From Klebsiella huaxiensis (GTDB lineage: Bacteria > Pseudomonadota > Gammaproteobacteria > Enterobacterales > Enterobacteriaceae), in NCBI RefSeq assembly GCF_003261575.2, contig NZ_CP036175.1, forward strand, positions 5,270,001-5,334,000: 64,000 bases of DNA, in the 5' to 3' direction. Position 1 is the first letter of the stretch; every line of letters begins with the position of its first letter. The position numbers and the translations under genes were made by a program. Below the pieces are notes generated by a model. It searched no databases and had not been told where the DNA came from. It saw nothing but the letters and a program-made list of their open reading frames with translations. This document shows, piece by piece, positions 26,379 through 34,429 of this stretch.

Positions 26379-27413
26379 TTATCGTACCGATTGTCGGGAA
26401 ACCAGCAACGGAGGAAACAGAAACTCCTCTGGCGGAATGGCCGGATTTTCAGTCCGCTCAATCAACCGCTCAACCATCACTTCTGCCATCTCCCGAAGCG
26501 GCGGCATGATGGAAGTCAGACCGGGGAAAACCAGTCCGGAGAGCGGAATATTGTCGATGCCCACAATAGAGATTTGTTCCGGCACCTGGATCCCTGCCTG
26601 ATACAGACCAGCCATCAACCCAATGCCCAGCGCATCGTTGATCGCCACGATGCCATCCGGGAACACCGGCTGCTGGCTGATTTTTAACGCCAGCGCCCGC
26701 CCGAGTTCTGTCATTTCCGTGTCGCCATAGGCCGCCATGGCCTGGCCTTCAACGATCATCCCTTCGCGATAAAGCCCGTGGTCTTGCACCGCGCGGAGAA
26801 AACCCTCGATTTTGTGCGCACGGCTGGGGGTCATCCCTTCCACCGTGGCAAACGCGAGGCGACGGCACCCCTGCGCGATCAGATGTTCTGCCGCCATTCT
26901 CCCTGCATCAATGTTATCCATGGATACGCTGTCCAGCGCAAAATGATCCGATTGAGCACATACAGGCATACGGCCATCATAGTTCACCATCACCATGCCC
27001 TGCTCTGCCGCTCGCGCAAAATGCGCTTTTTCAATATCGCAGGCGGCAACGATAATCCCGCGGACGCCGTGGGAAAACATGTCGTCCAGAAAGGCTTCTT
27101 CTTCTTCAATCTGTCGGTAGGTATTTCCAATCAGCACCCGCAGTTGGCGTTTTTTGGCGGCCAAATCGACTTCACGGGCCAGTGCGGCAAAACTGGGATT
27201 CACAATGGACGGCACCAGCAGACCAATCATTTTGGCTTGTCCAGTCTTGAGCTGTTGCGCTACCCGGTTTGGAAAGTAATTGAGCGTCTGCATGCTCTGC
27301 TGGATACGCGCCAGAGTTTCAGCCCGCATTTGATCGGTCCGGCCGTTGAGCACATTGGATACCGTACTAACGGAAACGCCAGCATGCTTTGCGACATCAC
27401 GAATATTCGCCAT
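26379..27413 (-). CDS. LacI-family regulator of the TRAP cluster
   Basis: A 344-residue LacI/GalR regulator starting at 27413, where AAGGAGATGT directly precedes ATG; a longer frame upstream lacks an RBS. The helix-turn-helix is IRDVAKHAGVSVSTVSNVLNG (first 20 or so residues), followed by the hinge NRVAQQLKTGQAKMIGLLV and the sugar-binding core. A perfect 12-bp palindrome upstream (27504-27515) equals the one at the TRAP promoter, so it likely represses itself and the TRAP-SDR-mutarotase operon. Effector unknown. Confidence 0.88.
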   Translation of the reverse strand: MANIRDVAKHAGVSVSTVSNVLNGRTDQMRAETLARIQQSMQTLNYFPNRVAQQLKTGQAKMIGLLVPSIVNPSFAALAREVDLAAKKRQLRVLIGNTYRQIEEEEAFLDDMFSHGVRGIIVAACDIEKAHFARAAEQGMVMVNYDGRMPVCAQSDHFALDSVSMDNIDAGRMAAEHLIAQGCRRLAFATVEGMTPSRAHKIEGFLRAVQDHGLYREGMIVEGQAMAAYGDTEMTELGRALALKISQQPVFPDGIVAINDALGIGLMAGLYQAGIQVPEQISIVGIDNIPLSGLVFPGLTSIMPPLREMAEVMVERLIERTENPAIPPEEFLFPPLLVSRQSVR

Positions 27414-27503
27414 ACATCTCCTTTGCGGCAATTGATGAATGGCGGAAGACACTCATACCCGGCATCACCATCTTCTCAGGAATTATGAACTACAACGGTT
27501 TAG

Positions 27504-27515
27504 TGTAACGTTACA
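27504..27515. promoter_or_regulatory. LacI-type operator upstream of the TRAP-cluster regulator
   Basis: TGTAACGTTACA, identical to the sequence at 21877-21888, about 90 bases upstream of the LacI start. Confidence 0.7.
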
Positions 27516-27742
27516 GGCAGCGCTGTCAATGCAATGTGTCAGGCAAGAATAAGCAAGTGAATCGCTAGCTTAACGAGCACGCTTCCGATAACGGTTTCGT
27601 CATTTTCATTTCATCTTATCGGTCCAAAAGATTTAATCTGGCAACCAACAGAGCGTATGTTCGTGCCCTTCACACTCCGCCAATTGAAAAACTCGTCTCC
27701 GATCTCGTCATAGTATCCTCTGTGCTGAATTATGATTTCCTA

Positions 27743-27800
27743 TCTGGACTGACCCCGCCGTGAGGACAGAATTTGTCTACGGGCGTGGGGTCAGTCCAGA
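27743..27800. repeat. Inverted repeat resembling IS or transposon ends
   Basis: TCTGGACTGACCCC (27743-27756) and its exact reverse complement (27787-27800) bracket 30 bases. The paired 14-bp ends look like terminal repeats of an IS-like element brought head to head, or a tiny non-autonomous element. It marks the border between the TRAP cluster and the phage-like region. I cannot assign the IS family. Confidence 0.5.
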
Positions 27801-27862
27801 CTGTTAATGAAGACCTGAGCGTCAGTTTATTTACCCAGGAGCATCTGCTGGCTCACCATCCC

Positions 27863-28168
27863 ATGCTGGAGGGGATTTTGCTGTCTGAGTGCGTGCGTTT
27901 AAAACAACGCCCTCTGGCAAATAAGCTCATCAGTTTGTTCCGCCAGTTCAGCGGTAGTGAGCTGCATCTGAAGTTGGTCTGGCTGTGCTGGTACGATTTG
28001 ATGCTGGGGAATTGCCTTGATGACTGGACCGACAACCTCAGGTTCAAAAAAGACAAAGAGATGGATATCTGGATCAATGACCGGCAGGCTGAAAACCCTG
28101 CGCTGACCAGTCTGATGGACGAGTATGTCTGCTTTGCATGGCGGACGACAGCTGAACCACTGAGTTAG
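27863..28168 (+). CDS. Uncharacterised accessory-region protein, start uncertain
   Basis: An open frame of up to 131 codons begins at an unsupported TTG near 27773, inside the inverted-repeat element. I give the first plausible ATG (27863, MLEGILLSECVRLKQRPL), leaving 101 residues. The frame is rich in Trp, Leu and charged residues (LKLVWLCWYDLMLGNCLDDW) and has no signal or membrane segment I can define. I do not recognise the family. Its N-terminus may have been lost when the inverted-repeat element inserted, so it could be a truncated gene. It sits upstream of a Gp2-type gene. Confidence 0.4.
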   Translation: MLEGILLSECVRLKQRPLANKLISLFRQFSGSELHLKLVWLCWYDLMLGNCLDDWTDNLRFKKDKEMDIWINDRQAENPALTSLMDEYVCFAWRTTAEPLS

Positions 28169-28365
28169 GCTTCATCCATAGTCCTGCAAGGGATTTGAGG
28201 GGCATTGAGGAGTGAAAATTAATTTAGGTTAATTAATATAATTAATAGGCACTCCCTTTTTACAACCATCCCCCTAATCCATACAACTCCTTCAGCCATG
28301 ACCCTTCCTGAAGGCTTGGTGTATTCCACTGGCTGGCCCTCGCCAGCACTAAAGAAACTCATCCT

Positions 28366-28959
28366 ATGCAAAATAATCAACGATGGGAGCCAGACTGGTT
28401 TCTACAGTCACTCCTGAACAACCATATCGACAAACTGGTAGAGCGCTATTCCTGCCTGCGGGCACTTCGAACAGATCTGTTTTATCAAGATCATACCGCT
28501 AAGTTTTTCCTGCGGGATCACCAGCAGCTCGAATGGGATATCCGAAAGCTGATGAACCGTATGATGCAACTCGACGCGATGGTCGGTTTCTTCTGGGTTA
28601 TCGAATGGACCGAAGACCACCACTACCATGCCCACGTCGTGCTCTGGCTGGATGGTAGTAAAACTCAGAATACCTATCCCTGGGCGCAGCAAGCCGGTAT
28701 GTACTGGAGTGATATCGCTGACCGGGATGGCTGGTATCACCGGTGTGAGTTTAAAGAGCATTACGAGGCCAATATCAACATTCCGGTACGCTACAGCGAC
28801 CCAGACAGTATCGACAACATCCGTCAGGTACTGGCGTATATGACCAAAATCCAGCAGAAGCATGGCCTGCCGCTCTACGGCTGCCGAAGTACCACCGCAC
28901 CCACTGACGGGACGACCACGACGCAGTCTCTGAGAGTTTTTTACGTCACAACGCCTTAA
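28366..28959 (+). CDS. Inovirus-type Gp2 / YagK-YfjJ family protein
   Basis: A 197-residue protein that fits the Gp2/YagK-YfjJ family found in inovirus-like and P4-like satellite elements of enterics. Hallmarks are the HYHAHVVLWLDG segment, which has the His-x-His arrangement of rolling-circle Rep-like enzymes, and the NINIPVRYSDPDSIDNIRQV stretch. The family may act in replication initiation, but this has not been proven for most members. No strong RBS precedes the ATG. An unusually polar C-terminus (RSTTAPTDGTTTTQSLRVF) suggests the end may have been altered by frameshift. Confidence 0.7.
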   Translation: MQNNQRWEPDWFLQSLLNNHIDKLVERYSCLRALRTDLFYQDHTAKFFLRDHQQLEWDIRKLMNRMMQLDAMVGFFWVIEWTEDHHYHAHVVLWLDGSKTQNTYPWAQQAGMYWSDIADRDGWYHRCEFKEHYEANINIPVRYSDPDSIDNIRQVLAYMTKIQQKHGLPLYGCRSTTAPTDGTTTTQSLRVFYVTTP

Positions 28960-29170
28960 TGTGACAACCAAAGAACAGTAACGACAGTCCACACGGGCTT
29001 ACTTCGCTTCCTCTGATAACACTTAACTAATCCGCCATTCACTCACTGACTATGCTGCCCATACCGGGACGGCTGACGCCTACGTGTTGTCTGGCGGTAA
29101 GGAACTTTAACCCAGCAGGGGGAACGCCCCTGCGGGCCTCCTGCTTTTTCAGAACAAACAGGAGTTAACC

Positions 29171-30094
29171 ATGTGCATTATTCATGAATACATTCAGCAC
29201 GCTTACCGTGCAGCTCTGGCTTTTTCACCAGATTATGATGATATCTACTGGCGGCTGGACGAAGACAGCAACCCGTACGTAAACACCCGAATTCTTTTCA
29301 GAAAGGAAATTCTCAGTGAAATTATGGAGCATATGCTTTCCGGGTTAAATTCGGAGGAAACGGCAATAACACGCAGCAGGAACATACTGAAACTCTGGAT
29401 ACATGCGACCGACTGGCTGGCGACTCAAACCGAATATGTTGATCATATTCCACGGGTCCACCCACAGGTTAGCGGCCGCACAGATCAGCTACTGCGGGCG
29501 GATATTCTTCCGCTTTACGAGCTTGACGATGAAACGTTCAGGGAGGCCACCGGCCAAACCGATATTCCTCAATGTGATGTCATGACTCTGGAGCAGTTCA
29601 GGAAGAGCGAACGCTACTGGATCCATTTTATGGACTGGCTGGAGCGCGCGGTACGGGATGCCTCCGACCGATGTTGCCGACAGCTGACAAAATTCGTCAG
29701 CCGCTGCTCATTCGAGGAAAGGCAACTCAGAAGCTGGAAAAGTGCCTTTGGCGAAATTCGTCTTCATATGAGCAGCCAGGCTATCGAAGATATCGATATC
29801 ATGGAATTCGATGATGATTACCTAACTGGCTATATTGATTCAGTGGCTAATGGCGTCTTCGTGCCCGTGATATTCAATGTTTCAGTGCATTACCGAAGCG
29901 GCGCAGCTGTAGCAAGATTTTCCGGCGATGCTGATGTCAATGACCTGGAGCATCCGAACGCAGCTGATTATAGCAGCGTGGTGGATGATGCCATTGAATG
30001 GATCCGGCTGGAGGTGGATGAACTCCGCCAGTTGACGGAAATCCGAGAAACATCGGCTAAAGAAGATATATCGGTAAGACGGCTGGCGGCCTAA
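29171..30094 (+). CDS. Uncharacterised acidic protein in satellite-like region
   Basis: A 307-residue soluble protein with an optimal RBS (CAGGAG, nine bases before the ATG). It is rich in Asp/Glu and aromatic residues. An N-terminal helical half (MCIIHEYIQHAYRAALAF... up to about 150) is followed by a Cys/Arg-rich helix (SDRCCRQLTKFVSRCSFEE) and a C-terminal beta-rich part with VPVIFNVSVHYRSGAAVARF, which looks like a small sheet. No signal peptide or membrane helix. I do not recognise the family. Its position behind a Gp2-type gene and a GC-rich leader suggests cargo of a satellite or prophage. A clear hairpin follows the stop. Confidence 0.6.
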   Translation: MCIIHEYIQHAYRAALAFSPDYDDIYWRLDEDSNPYVNTRILFRKEILSEIMEHMLSGLNSEETAITRSRNILKLWIHATDWLATQTEYVDHIPRVHPQVSGRTDQLLRADILPLYELDDETFREATGQTDIPQCDVMTLEQFRKSERYWIHFMDWLERAVRDASDRCCRQLTKFVSRCSFEERQLRSWKSAFGEIRLHMSSQAIEDIDIMEFDDDYLTGYIDSVANGVFVPVIFNVSVHYRSGAAVARFSGDADVNDLEHPNAADYSSVVDDAIEWIRLEVDELRQLTEIRETSAKEDISVRRLAA

Positions 30095-30111
30095 TTTTAG
30101 GTTGGAAGTAC

Positions 30112-30135
30112 TAAGCACTCCTTAGGGAGTGCTTA
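30112..30135 (+). terminator. Hairpin after the acidic protein gene
   Basis: A perfect 10-bp stem, TAAGCACTCC / GGAGTGCTTA with loop TTAG, lies 18 bases after the stop at 30094. It is likely a terminator, although only a short T-rich stretch follows. Confidence 0.55.
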
Positions 30136-30287
30136 TGTATTCAAGAAATTTTTTAACATATTCCAATCCATCCCGACACTGAGCGGTAAATTTTATTACT
30201 CTGATTCATTACCTTAGATAATTAATCTAACCGTAATTTAAAAAGACCAGGCTCACAGGATAAATAGAAATTAATCACGCTAGAAAA

Positions 30288-30665
30288 TCACGAAAACTCC
30301 GCTATAGCCTCGATTTCCAACAGAGCATCCTTGGCGATACGCCTGACTTCTACGGAAGCTCTGGCAGGTTTATGGGCACCAAGATAATCAGCGTATACTG
30401 TGTTGAAGCCACTAAAGTCATCCCAATTTGCGAGGTATACGGTTGTTTTAACGATGTTATCCAGTGTTAAACCAGAAGAGTTGAGTATAGAGACAAGATT
30501 TTTCATTGTCTGGGTCGTTTGTTCAGATATGTCGCTACCCACAACATTACCTGTTGCAGGGTCAAAAGGAACCTGCCCTGAGATAAATAAAAAATTACCG
30601 CTTCTGACCGCATGTGAATAGGCACCACAAGGTGCCGGACTCTGTATATCGTTAATAAATTCCAT
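30288..30665 (-). CDS. RidA (YjgF/YER057c/UK114) family protein
   Basis: A 125-residue RidA-like protein with GAYSHAVRSGNFLFISGQ and the family signature KPARASVEVRRIAKDALLE. The arginine of PAR corresponds to the catalytic Arg of enamine/imine deaminases, and the glutamate of EIEAIAEF is kept. These enzymes hydrolyse reactive enamines or imines to 2-oxo acids and ammonia. It is the last gene of the minus-strand operon with an ADP-forming acyl-CoA synthetase and two 2-oxoacid:ferredoxin oxidoreductase subunits. That context suggests an imine intermediate in the pathway, for example a pyrroline carboxylate. The RBS is CAAGGAA. Confidence 0.85.
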   Translation of the reverse strand: MEFINDIQSPAPCGAYSHAVRSGNFLFISGQVPFDPATGNVVGSDISEQTTQTMKNLVSILNSSGLTLDNIVKTTVYLANWDDFSGFNTVYADYLGAHKPARASVEVRRIAKDALLEIEAIAEFS

Positions 30666-30704
30666 TATATATTCCTTGAATGCTAAAACGCGGAATGACT
30701 AATA

Positions 30705-32870
30705 TTATTTTCCATCGGTTGAATGAAGCACAATTCTGGCATCAACAATATCAATCCCCTTCTCGGTCGCGAATATAGGATTCAGATCGACCTCAGCAAC
30801 ATCAGCAAGCTCCGCCACCATCCAGGAAAGTCGCGATACAGCACTGGTGATAGCGGAAACATTCACACCTTGCTGACCACGAACGCCCTCCAGCAATGGG
30901 TAGCCTTTAATTTCACGGATCATACGCTCTGCTTCTGGGGCATTTACCGGAGCAACACGGAAGGCAACATCTTTCAGTACCTCCACAAAGATCCCCCCTA
31001 AACCAAACATAATGGTTGGGCCAAACGTTACGTCATAGCTGCTACCAATAATGCATTCCACACCGCCCGCCAGCATTGGCGTCACCATAACACCGTAGAT
31101 TTCGGCACGAGGATCGTAGCGTTTAGCATTAGCAATCAGCGTATCAAAAGCGGTGCGCGCTTTTTCCGGTGAATCGATATTGAGAAGCACGCCGCCCGCA
31201 TCAGTTTTATGAAGAATTTCCGGCGAGACGATCTTCATCACCGCTTTACCGCTTGCGATTTCCTGGAACATTCTGGCTGCTTCATCAGAATCTTTTGCCA
31301 GCCAGTGCTGCGGAAGCGCAAAGCCATAGGCGCGTAAAACATCGCGCGCCTCCGTTTCAACCAGGTTAACGCGACCTTGCGAACGGGCTTTATCAAAAAT
31401 CGGCTGTACAATAGCAAGGCGATCTTCCGGTAGTTCTGGTGGAACGGCGGCCAGTTCTTCGCGAATTTTCTCCTGTTTACCGGCATACCCCAGCAGTGCT
31501 CCCATTGCACGCATAGTGGCGTCAATCGAACCGTAAACAGGGAAACCATTTTCAGCGATATACTTCAGACTCTCAGGTTGCTGCGGTTGATAGATAGAGT
31601 GCATAACGACAGGTTTATCAGAAGCAGAAACCCTCTTCACCAGGCTTTTTGCGACATCTATCTCCAGTTGCCGAAACTCTTCGGAAAGATCGGCATAGCC
31701 ACCGTATAAACCAACGATGACCAGACCATCAACATCAGGGTCAGCCAGCAATACTTCGGCGCAGCGGTCGAAGACCCACATGTCGCCTTCAGGCGTACCA
31801 GCAAGATCAACCGGATTTTTGATCGGACAATGAGGCTTGAGAATGGCGCGAATTTTTGTTTGTGTCTCTTCGGATAACACGCAGGCATCAAGATTAAAGC
31901 GTTCTGCCATATCGGTCGCCATGACGCCGTGACCGCCGCCATCGGTGAGGATAGCAATACGATTGCCTTTCGCCGGTTTGCAACGAGCAAAGGCTTCTGC
32001 AACATCTAATAACTCATTTGGACTATCAAGCCGGATAACCCCTGCCTGGTTTAACGCGGCATCAAAAACTTGTTCACTGCCCGCTAGCGAACCCGTATGA
32101 GAAACGGCGGCACGAGCGCCGGCTTCACTTCGCCCAATCTTAATAGCCAGGACAGGTTTGCGCAGCGTCGCCTGGCGGGCTTTCTCGAGGAAGGAACGCC
32201 CATCATCAACAGAGCCAACGCGTAACCCTTCCATATACATCATCACAACGCGAGTCGCTTCATCCTGCCCCAGATACTCGACAAAGTCGGCAAAACGCAG
32301 ATCAATCTGATTACCAATGGTCGCCCAACAGCTATAGCCCAGGCCACGGGTTTTAGCATTAAAATTAACATCAATACCGAAGTTGCCGCTTTGCAGCACC
32401 AGTCCCATATGCCCTTTATCCAGGTCGATGATGCTGGCATTCAAATTTACCACTGAGCTGAATAAGCCCATGCAGTTTGGCCCCATAATTCGCATTCCGC
32501 TTTTGCTGGCTATCGCCAACATTTTCTGCTCAAGCGCTTTCCCTTCTTCATCCACTTCGCCAAAGCCTGTTGCAACAACAATCGCAGCCTTAACCCCCTT
32601 CGTGACGCACTCTTCAATAACGGGTAAGATCGCTTTAGGGGCAACGCTAATGATTGCCAGGTCAACGTCACCAGGAACATCAGAAATCGAGGGCCAGGTT
32701 TTATGGCCCAGAATAGACCCCACAGGTGACTTAGAAACTAAGTAAAGTTCCCCCTGAAAGTTGTTATCAATCAGGCTTTTTGTCGTCCAGTAACCATATT
32801 TCGTTGTATTAGAAGATGCGCCAATGAGGGCAACGCTTTTCGGCTGAAAAAGAGCGGTCAAATCTGACAT
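30705..32870 (-). CDS. ADP-forming acyl-CoA synthetase (fused alpha-beta)
   Basis: A 721-residue protein of the ADP-forming acetyl-CoA synthetase/Pat family. It has an N-terminal CoA-binding Rossmann domain (LIGASSNTTKYGY from residue 16), a ligase-CoA domain with the phospho-histidine motif VSHTGSLAG (His258), and a C-terminal ATP-grasp domain beginning near VLRAYGFALPQHW with KIVSPEILHKTDAGG. No acetyltransferase domain is attached. Such enzymes turn an acyl-CoA plus ADP and phosphate into acid, CoA and ATP. Next to a 2-oxoacid:ferredoxin oxidoreductase it would harvest ATP from the acyl-CoA formed. It is usual in archaea and fermenters. It lies 24 bases after the ferredoxin gene. Confidence 0.88.
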   Translation of the reverse strand: MSDLTALFQPKSVALIGASSNTTKYGYWTTKSLIDNNFQGELYLVSKSPVGSILGHKTWPSISDVPGDVDLAIISVAPKAILPVIEECVTKGVKAAIVVATGFGEVDEEGKALEQKMLAIASKSGMRIMGPNCMGLFSSVVNLNASIIDLDKGHMGLVLQSGNFGIDVNFNAKTRGLGYSCWATIGNQIDLRFADFVEYLGQDEATRVVMMYMEGLRVGSVDDGRSFLEKARQATLRKPVLAIKIGRSEAGARAAVSHTGSLAGSEQVFDAALNQAGVIRLDSPNELLDVAEAFARCKPAKGNRIAILTDGGGHGVMATDMAERFNLDACVLSEETQTKIRAILKPHCPIKNPVDLAGTPEGDMWVFDRCAEVLLADPDVDGLVIVGLYGGYADLSEEFRQLEIDVAKSLVKRVSASDKPVVMHSIYQPQQPESLKYIAENGFPVYGSIDATMRAMGALLGYAGKQEKIREELAAVPPELPEDRLAIVQPIFDKARSQGRVNLVETEARDVLRAYGFALPQHWLAKDSDEAARMFQEIASGKAVMKIVSPEILHKTDAGGVLLNIDSPEKARTAFDTLIANAKRYDPRAEIYGVMVTPMLAGGVECIIGSSYDVTFGPTIMFGLGGIFVEVLKDVAFRVAPVNAPEAERMIREIKGYPLLEGVRGQQGVNVSAITSAVSRLSWMVAELADVAEVDLNPIFATEKGIDIVDARIVLHSTDGK

Positions 32871-32894
32871 GGCTTAATCCTTAAAAAAGTACAA

Positions 32895-33113
32895 TTAGCA
32901 ATTAACAACGCCAATAGCGACGTCGGGGCAAACAATTCGGCAAATGTTGCATTTAATGCATTTTTCCGGAGCCGACTGAACCACAAATGCGTAACCTTGC
33001 GCATTGAGGTTTTCTCCGACGGATAATGTTTTGCTCGGACAGACGGAAATACACATGCCACATGATTTGCAGCGTTCACTGAGGATCTGCAGGGTTCTGG
33101 TATCATTACTCAT
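32895..33113 (-). CDS. 2-oxoacid:ferredoxin oxidoreductase delta subunit (2x[4Fe-4S] ferredoxin)
   Basis: A 72-residue ferredoxin-like subunit with two complete cluster motifs: C15-x2-C18-x2-C21-x3-C25-P and C52-x2-C55-x2-C58-x3-C62-P. Length and position match the KorD/VorD/PorD subunit that passes electrons from the TPP-bound intermediate to soluble ferredoxin. Its start overlaps the gamma-subunit stop by 8 bases, which ties the two together. The other two subunits are encoded on the opposite strand at 37153-38992. No separate ferredoxin gene is visible in the cluster. Confidence 0.88.
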   Translation of the reverse strand: MSNDTRTLQILSERCKSCGMCISVCPSKTLSVGENLNAQGYAFVVQSAPEKCIKCNICRIVCPDVAIGVVNC

Positions 33114-33663
33114 ACACGGCCTCCTGGTCGGCTATTTCGAGGCCTTTATTTAAAGCAGCAATATTGATTTCAAGCAGCGCAGGTTTTTTCTTACCAAGAA
33201 TCTCTTCAATTGCGGAAATTATTGATGCAGGTTTCAGCATTTTAGTTTTACCAATAATCGCACCGAGCAAAATGATGTTCGCCACGCGAATATCGCCAAT
33301 CTCTTGCGCCAACTCTGATGCAGGTATAGCTATCTGCTTAATGCCATGCCTTTCAGATTGTATTTCAATTAAAGAACTATTGATAAATAACTTTCCGCCC
33401 GGCTTCATTCCTTCGACAGCGTTTTGGTATACGCTTTCGCTTAGCGCTACCCCAATATCTGCATCCGACTCCACGATAGGACTTCCGATAACCTCATCAG
33501 ACAGAACAACATAGCCCGTTGAATCTCCACCACGCTGTTCGATACCGTAGGTTTGAGTCATGACAACCTGTTTTTCATCTTTAATACAGGCAAGACAGAT
33601 TAGCTTTGCAATCATCCCGGCCCCCTGTCCACCGGATCCGGAAAACGCGCACTTATATTTCAT
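33106..33663 (-). CDS. 2-oxoacid:ferredoxin oxidoreductase gamma subunit
   Basis: A 185-residue gamma subunit of the KOR/VOR/POR family. It begins with KCAFSGSGGQGAGMIAKLI, the glycine-rich signature of this subunit, followed by TQTYGIEQRGGDSTGYVVLS, also diagnostic. It binds CoA in characterised enzymes. It is the first gene of the minus-strand operon (KorC-KorD-acyl-CoA synthetase-RidA). A conserved promoter element (33930-33943) lies about 270 bases upstream. The alpha and beta subunits are transcribed divergently, an unusual split arrangement for one enzyme complex. Confidence 0.9.
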   Translation of the reverse strand: MKYKCAFSGSGGQGAGMIAKLICLACIKDEKQVVMTQTYGIEQRGGDSTGYVVLSDEVIGSPIVESDADIGVALSESVYQNAVEGMKPGGKLFINSSLIEIQSERHGIKQIAIPASELAQEIGDIRVANIILLGAIIGKTKMLKPASIISAIEEILGKKKPALLEINIAALNKGLEIADQEAVYE

Positions 33664-33929
33664 CGTGTTGCTCCCACTTTTTTGCTCATTTATTTTTTAC
33701 ATTTAAATAACATTTACCCAGTAAAGAGAGGGGCGAGCATTCTGCCCTCCCAAAAAGGAATTCACCTCCTGACCATATCGCCATGAAATGAATATTCAGC
33801 CCCTGTTATTGCGCAGTCTCTCTTCAACATCGAGATATCGAAACCATTCTGGTGTGCCTCATTCAGCCACATTGCGGCTAACCTATTAACAAATCTCAGT
33901 TATATCAAAATCGTTTAATACCGAATTAA

Positions 33930-33943
33930 GTTACGGCGTTCCG
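33930..33943 (-). promoter_or_regulatory. Conserved cluster element, copy A (gamma-subunit operon)
   Basis: On the minus strand this reads CGGAACGCCGTAAC followed by TTAATTCGG. It matches copies B (34256) and C (40383) with only the central RY dinucleotide changed, and it faces the operon 33663-30288. It is a likely binding site of the IclR-type regulator encoded at 39251-40042. Confidence 0.65.
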
Positions 33944-34048
33944 TTTTATTTATACTCCTCCGCACTTTTAGTAATGTCAAGAGCCGATACTTTTGGTTGA
34001 GATAAATATCTCGTTAAAAATTACGCTGACTTAATACGACTGGAGATC

Positions 34049-34079
34049 CATTTCATTCACGCGAATTGTGAATGAAATG
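34049..34079. repeat. Long perfect inverted repeat in the divergent region
   Basis: CATTTCATTCAC and GTGAATGAAATG form a perfect 12-bp stem around a 7-base loop. It is midway between the divergent operons. It could be a transcription terminator that isolates the two, or a protein binding site. Confidence 0.55.
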
Positions 34080-34240
34080 TTTAAATGATTATCCAAAAAA
34101 ACTATTTCACAGAAGTAAATTCACGCTTTATTTACATACTCAAAATCCTGTCCTCCTCCAATCTCGCGACTTATGCGCACCATCACAAAAACCATATTAA
34201 TCATATTGACAACCTCCGTGCCGGAAGAGCTAAATAATCG

Positions 34241-34276
34241 CATCGTAACTTATTTCGGAACACCGTAACTTATAAT
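34241..34276 (+). promoter_or_regulatory. Promoter with conserved element, copy B (racemase operon)
   Basis: CGGAACACCGTAAC (34256-34269) is followed directly by a perfect -10 box, TATAAT (34271-34276). A partial upstream copy, CATCGTAACTTATTTCGG (34241-34258), overlaps it in tandem. No good -35 sequence is visible at the right distance, so the element occupies that position. This arrangement fits direct control by the cluster regulator. Confidence 0.65.
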
Positions 34277-34429
34277 GGCATGGAATTAGCTATGTAAGCA
34301 GAGGCCGACTCAACCTGGCGGCGGTAAAAATTGCAGTTCGTGGCCAATTCTTGTCGGGGACGAACAAGAATGGCGGCGAGCTTCTGAATACTCTTGTTTA
34401 AAACTGAAAGAAGCTAAAAGGAAAAAATT

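Larger units (their letters stand above)
33664..34429. other. Long divergent regulatory region of the ferredoxin-oxidoreductase cluster
   Basis: A 766-base AT-rich region between the divergent operons with no supported gene. It contains the conserved 14-bp element in both orientations (33930-33943 and 34256-34269), a 12-bp-stem hairpin (34049-34079) and a consensus -10 box (TATAAT, 34271-34276). The distance between the divergent promoters is large and suggests several regulatory inputs. Confidence 0.6.

Noticed and set aside
27773..27862. Upstream extension of the ORF at 27863 to the TTG at 27773
   Set aside because: That extension lies within the inverted-repeat element and has no RBS or convincing protein sequence.
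34049..34079. A CRP site within the inverted repeat
   Set aside because: TTCAC and GTGAA are in the wrong orientation for the TGTGA-N6-TCACA pattern.
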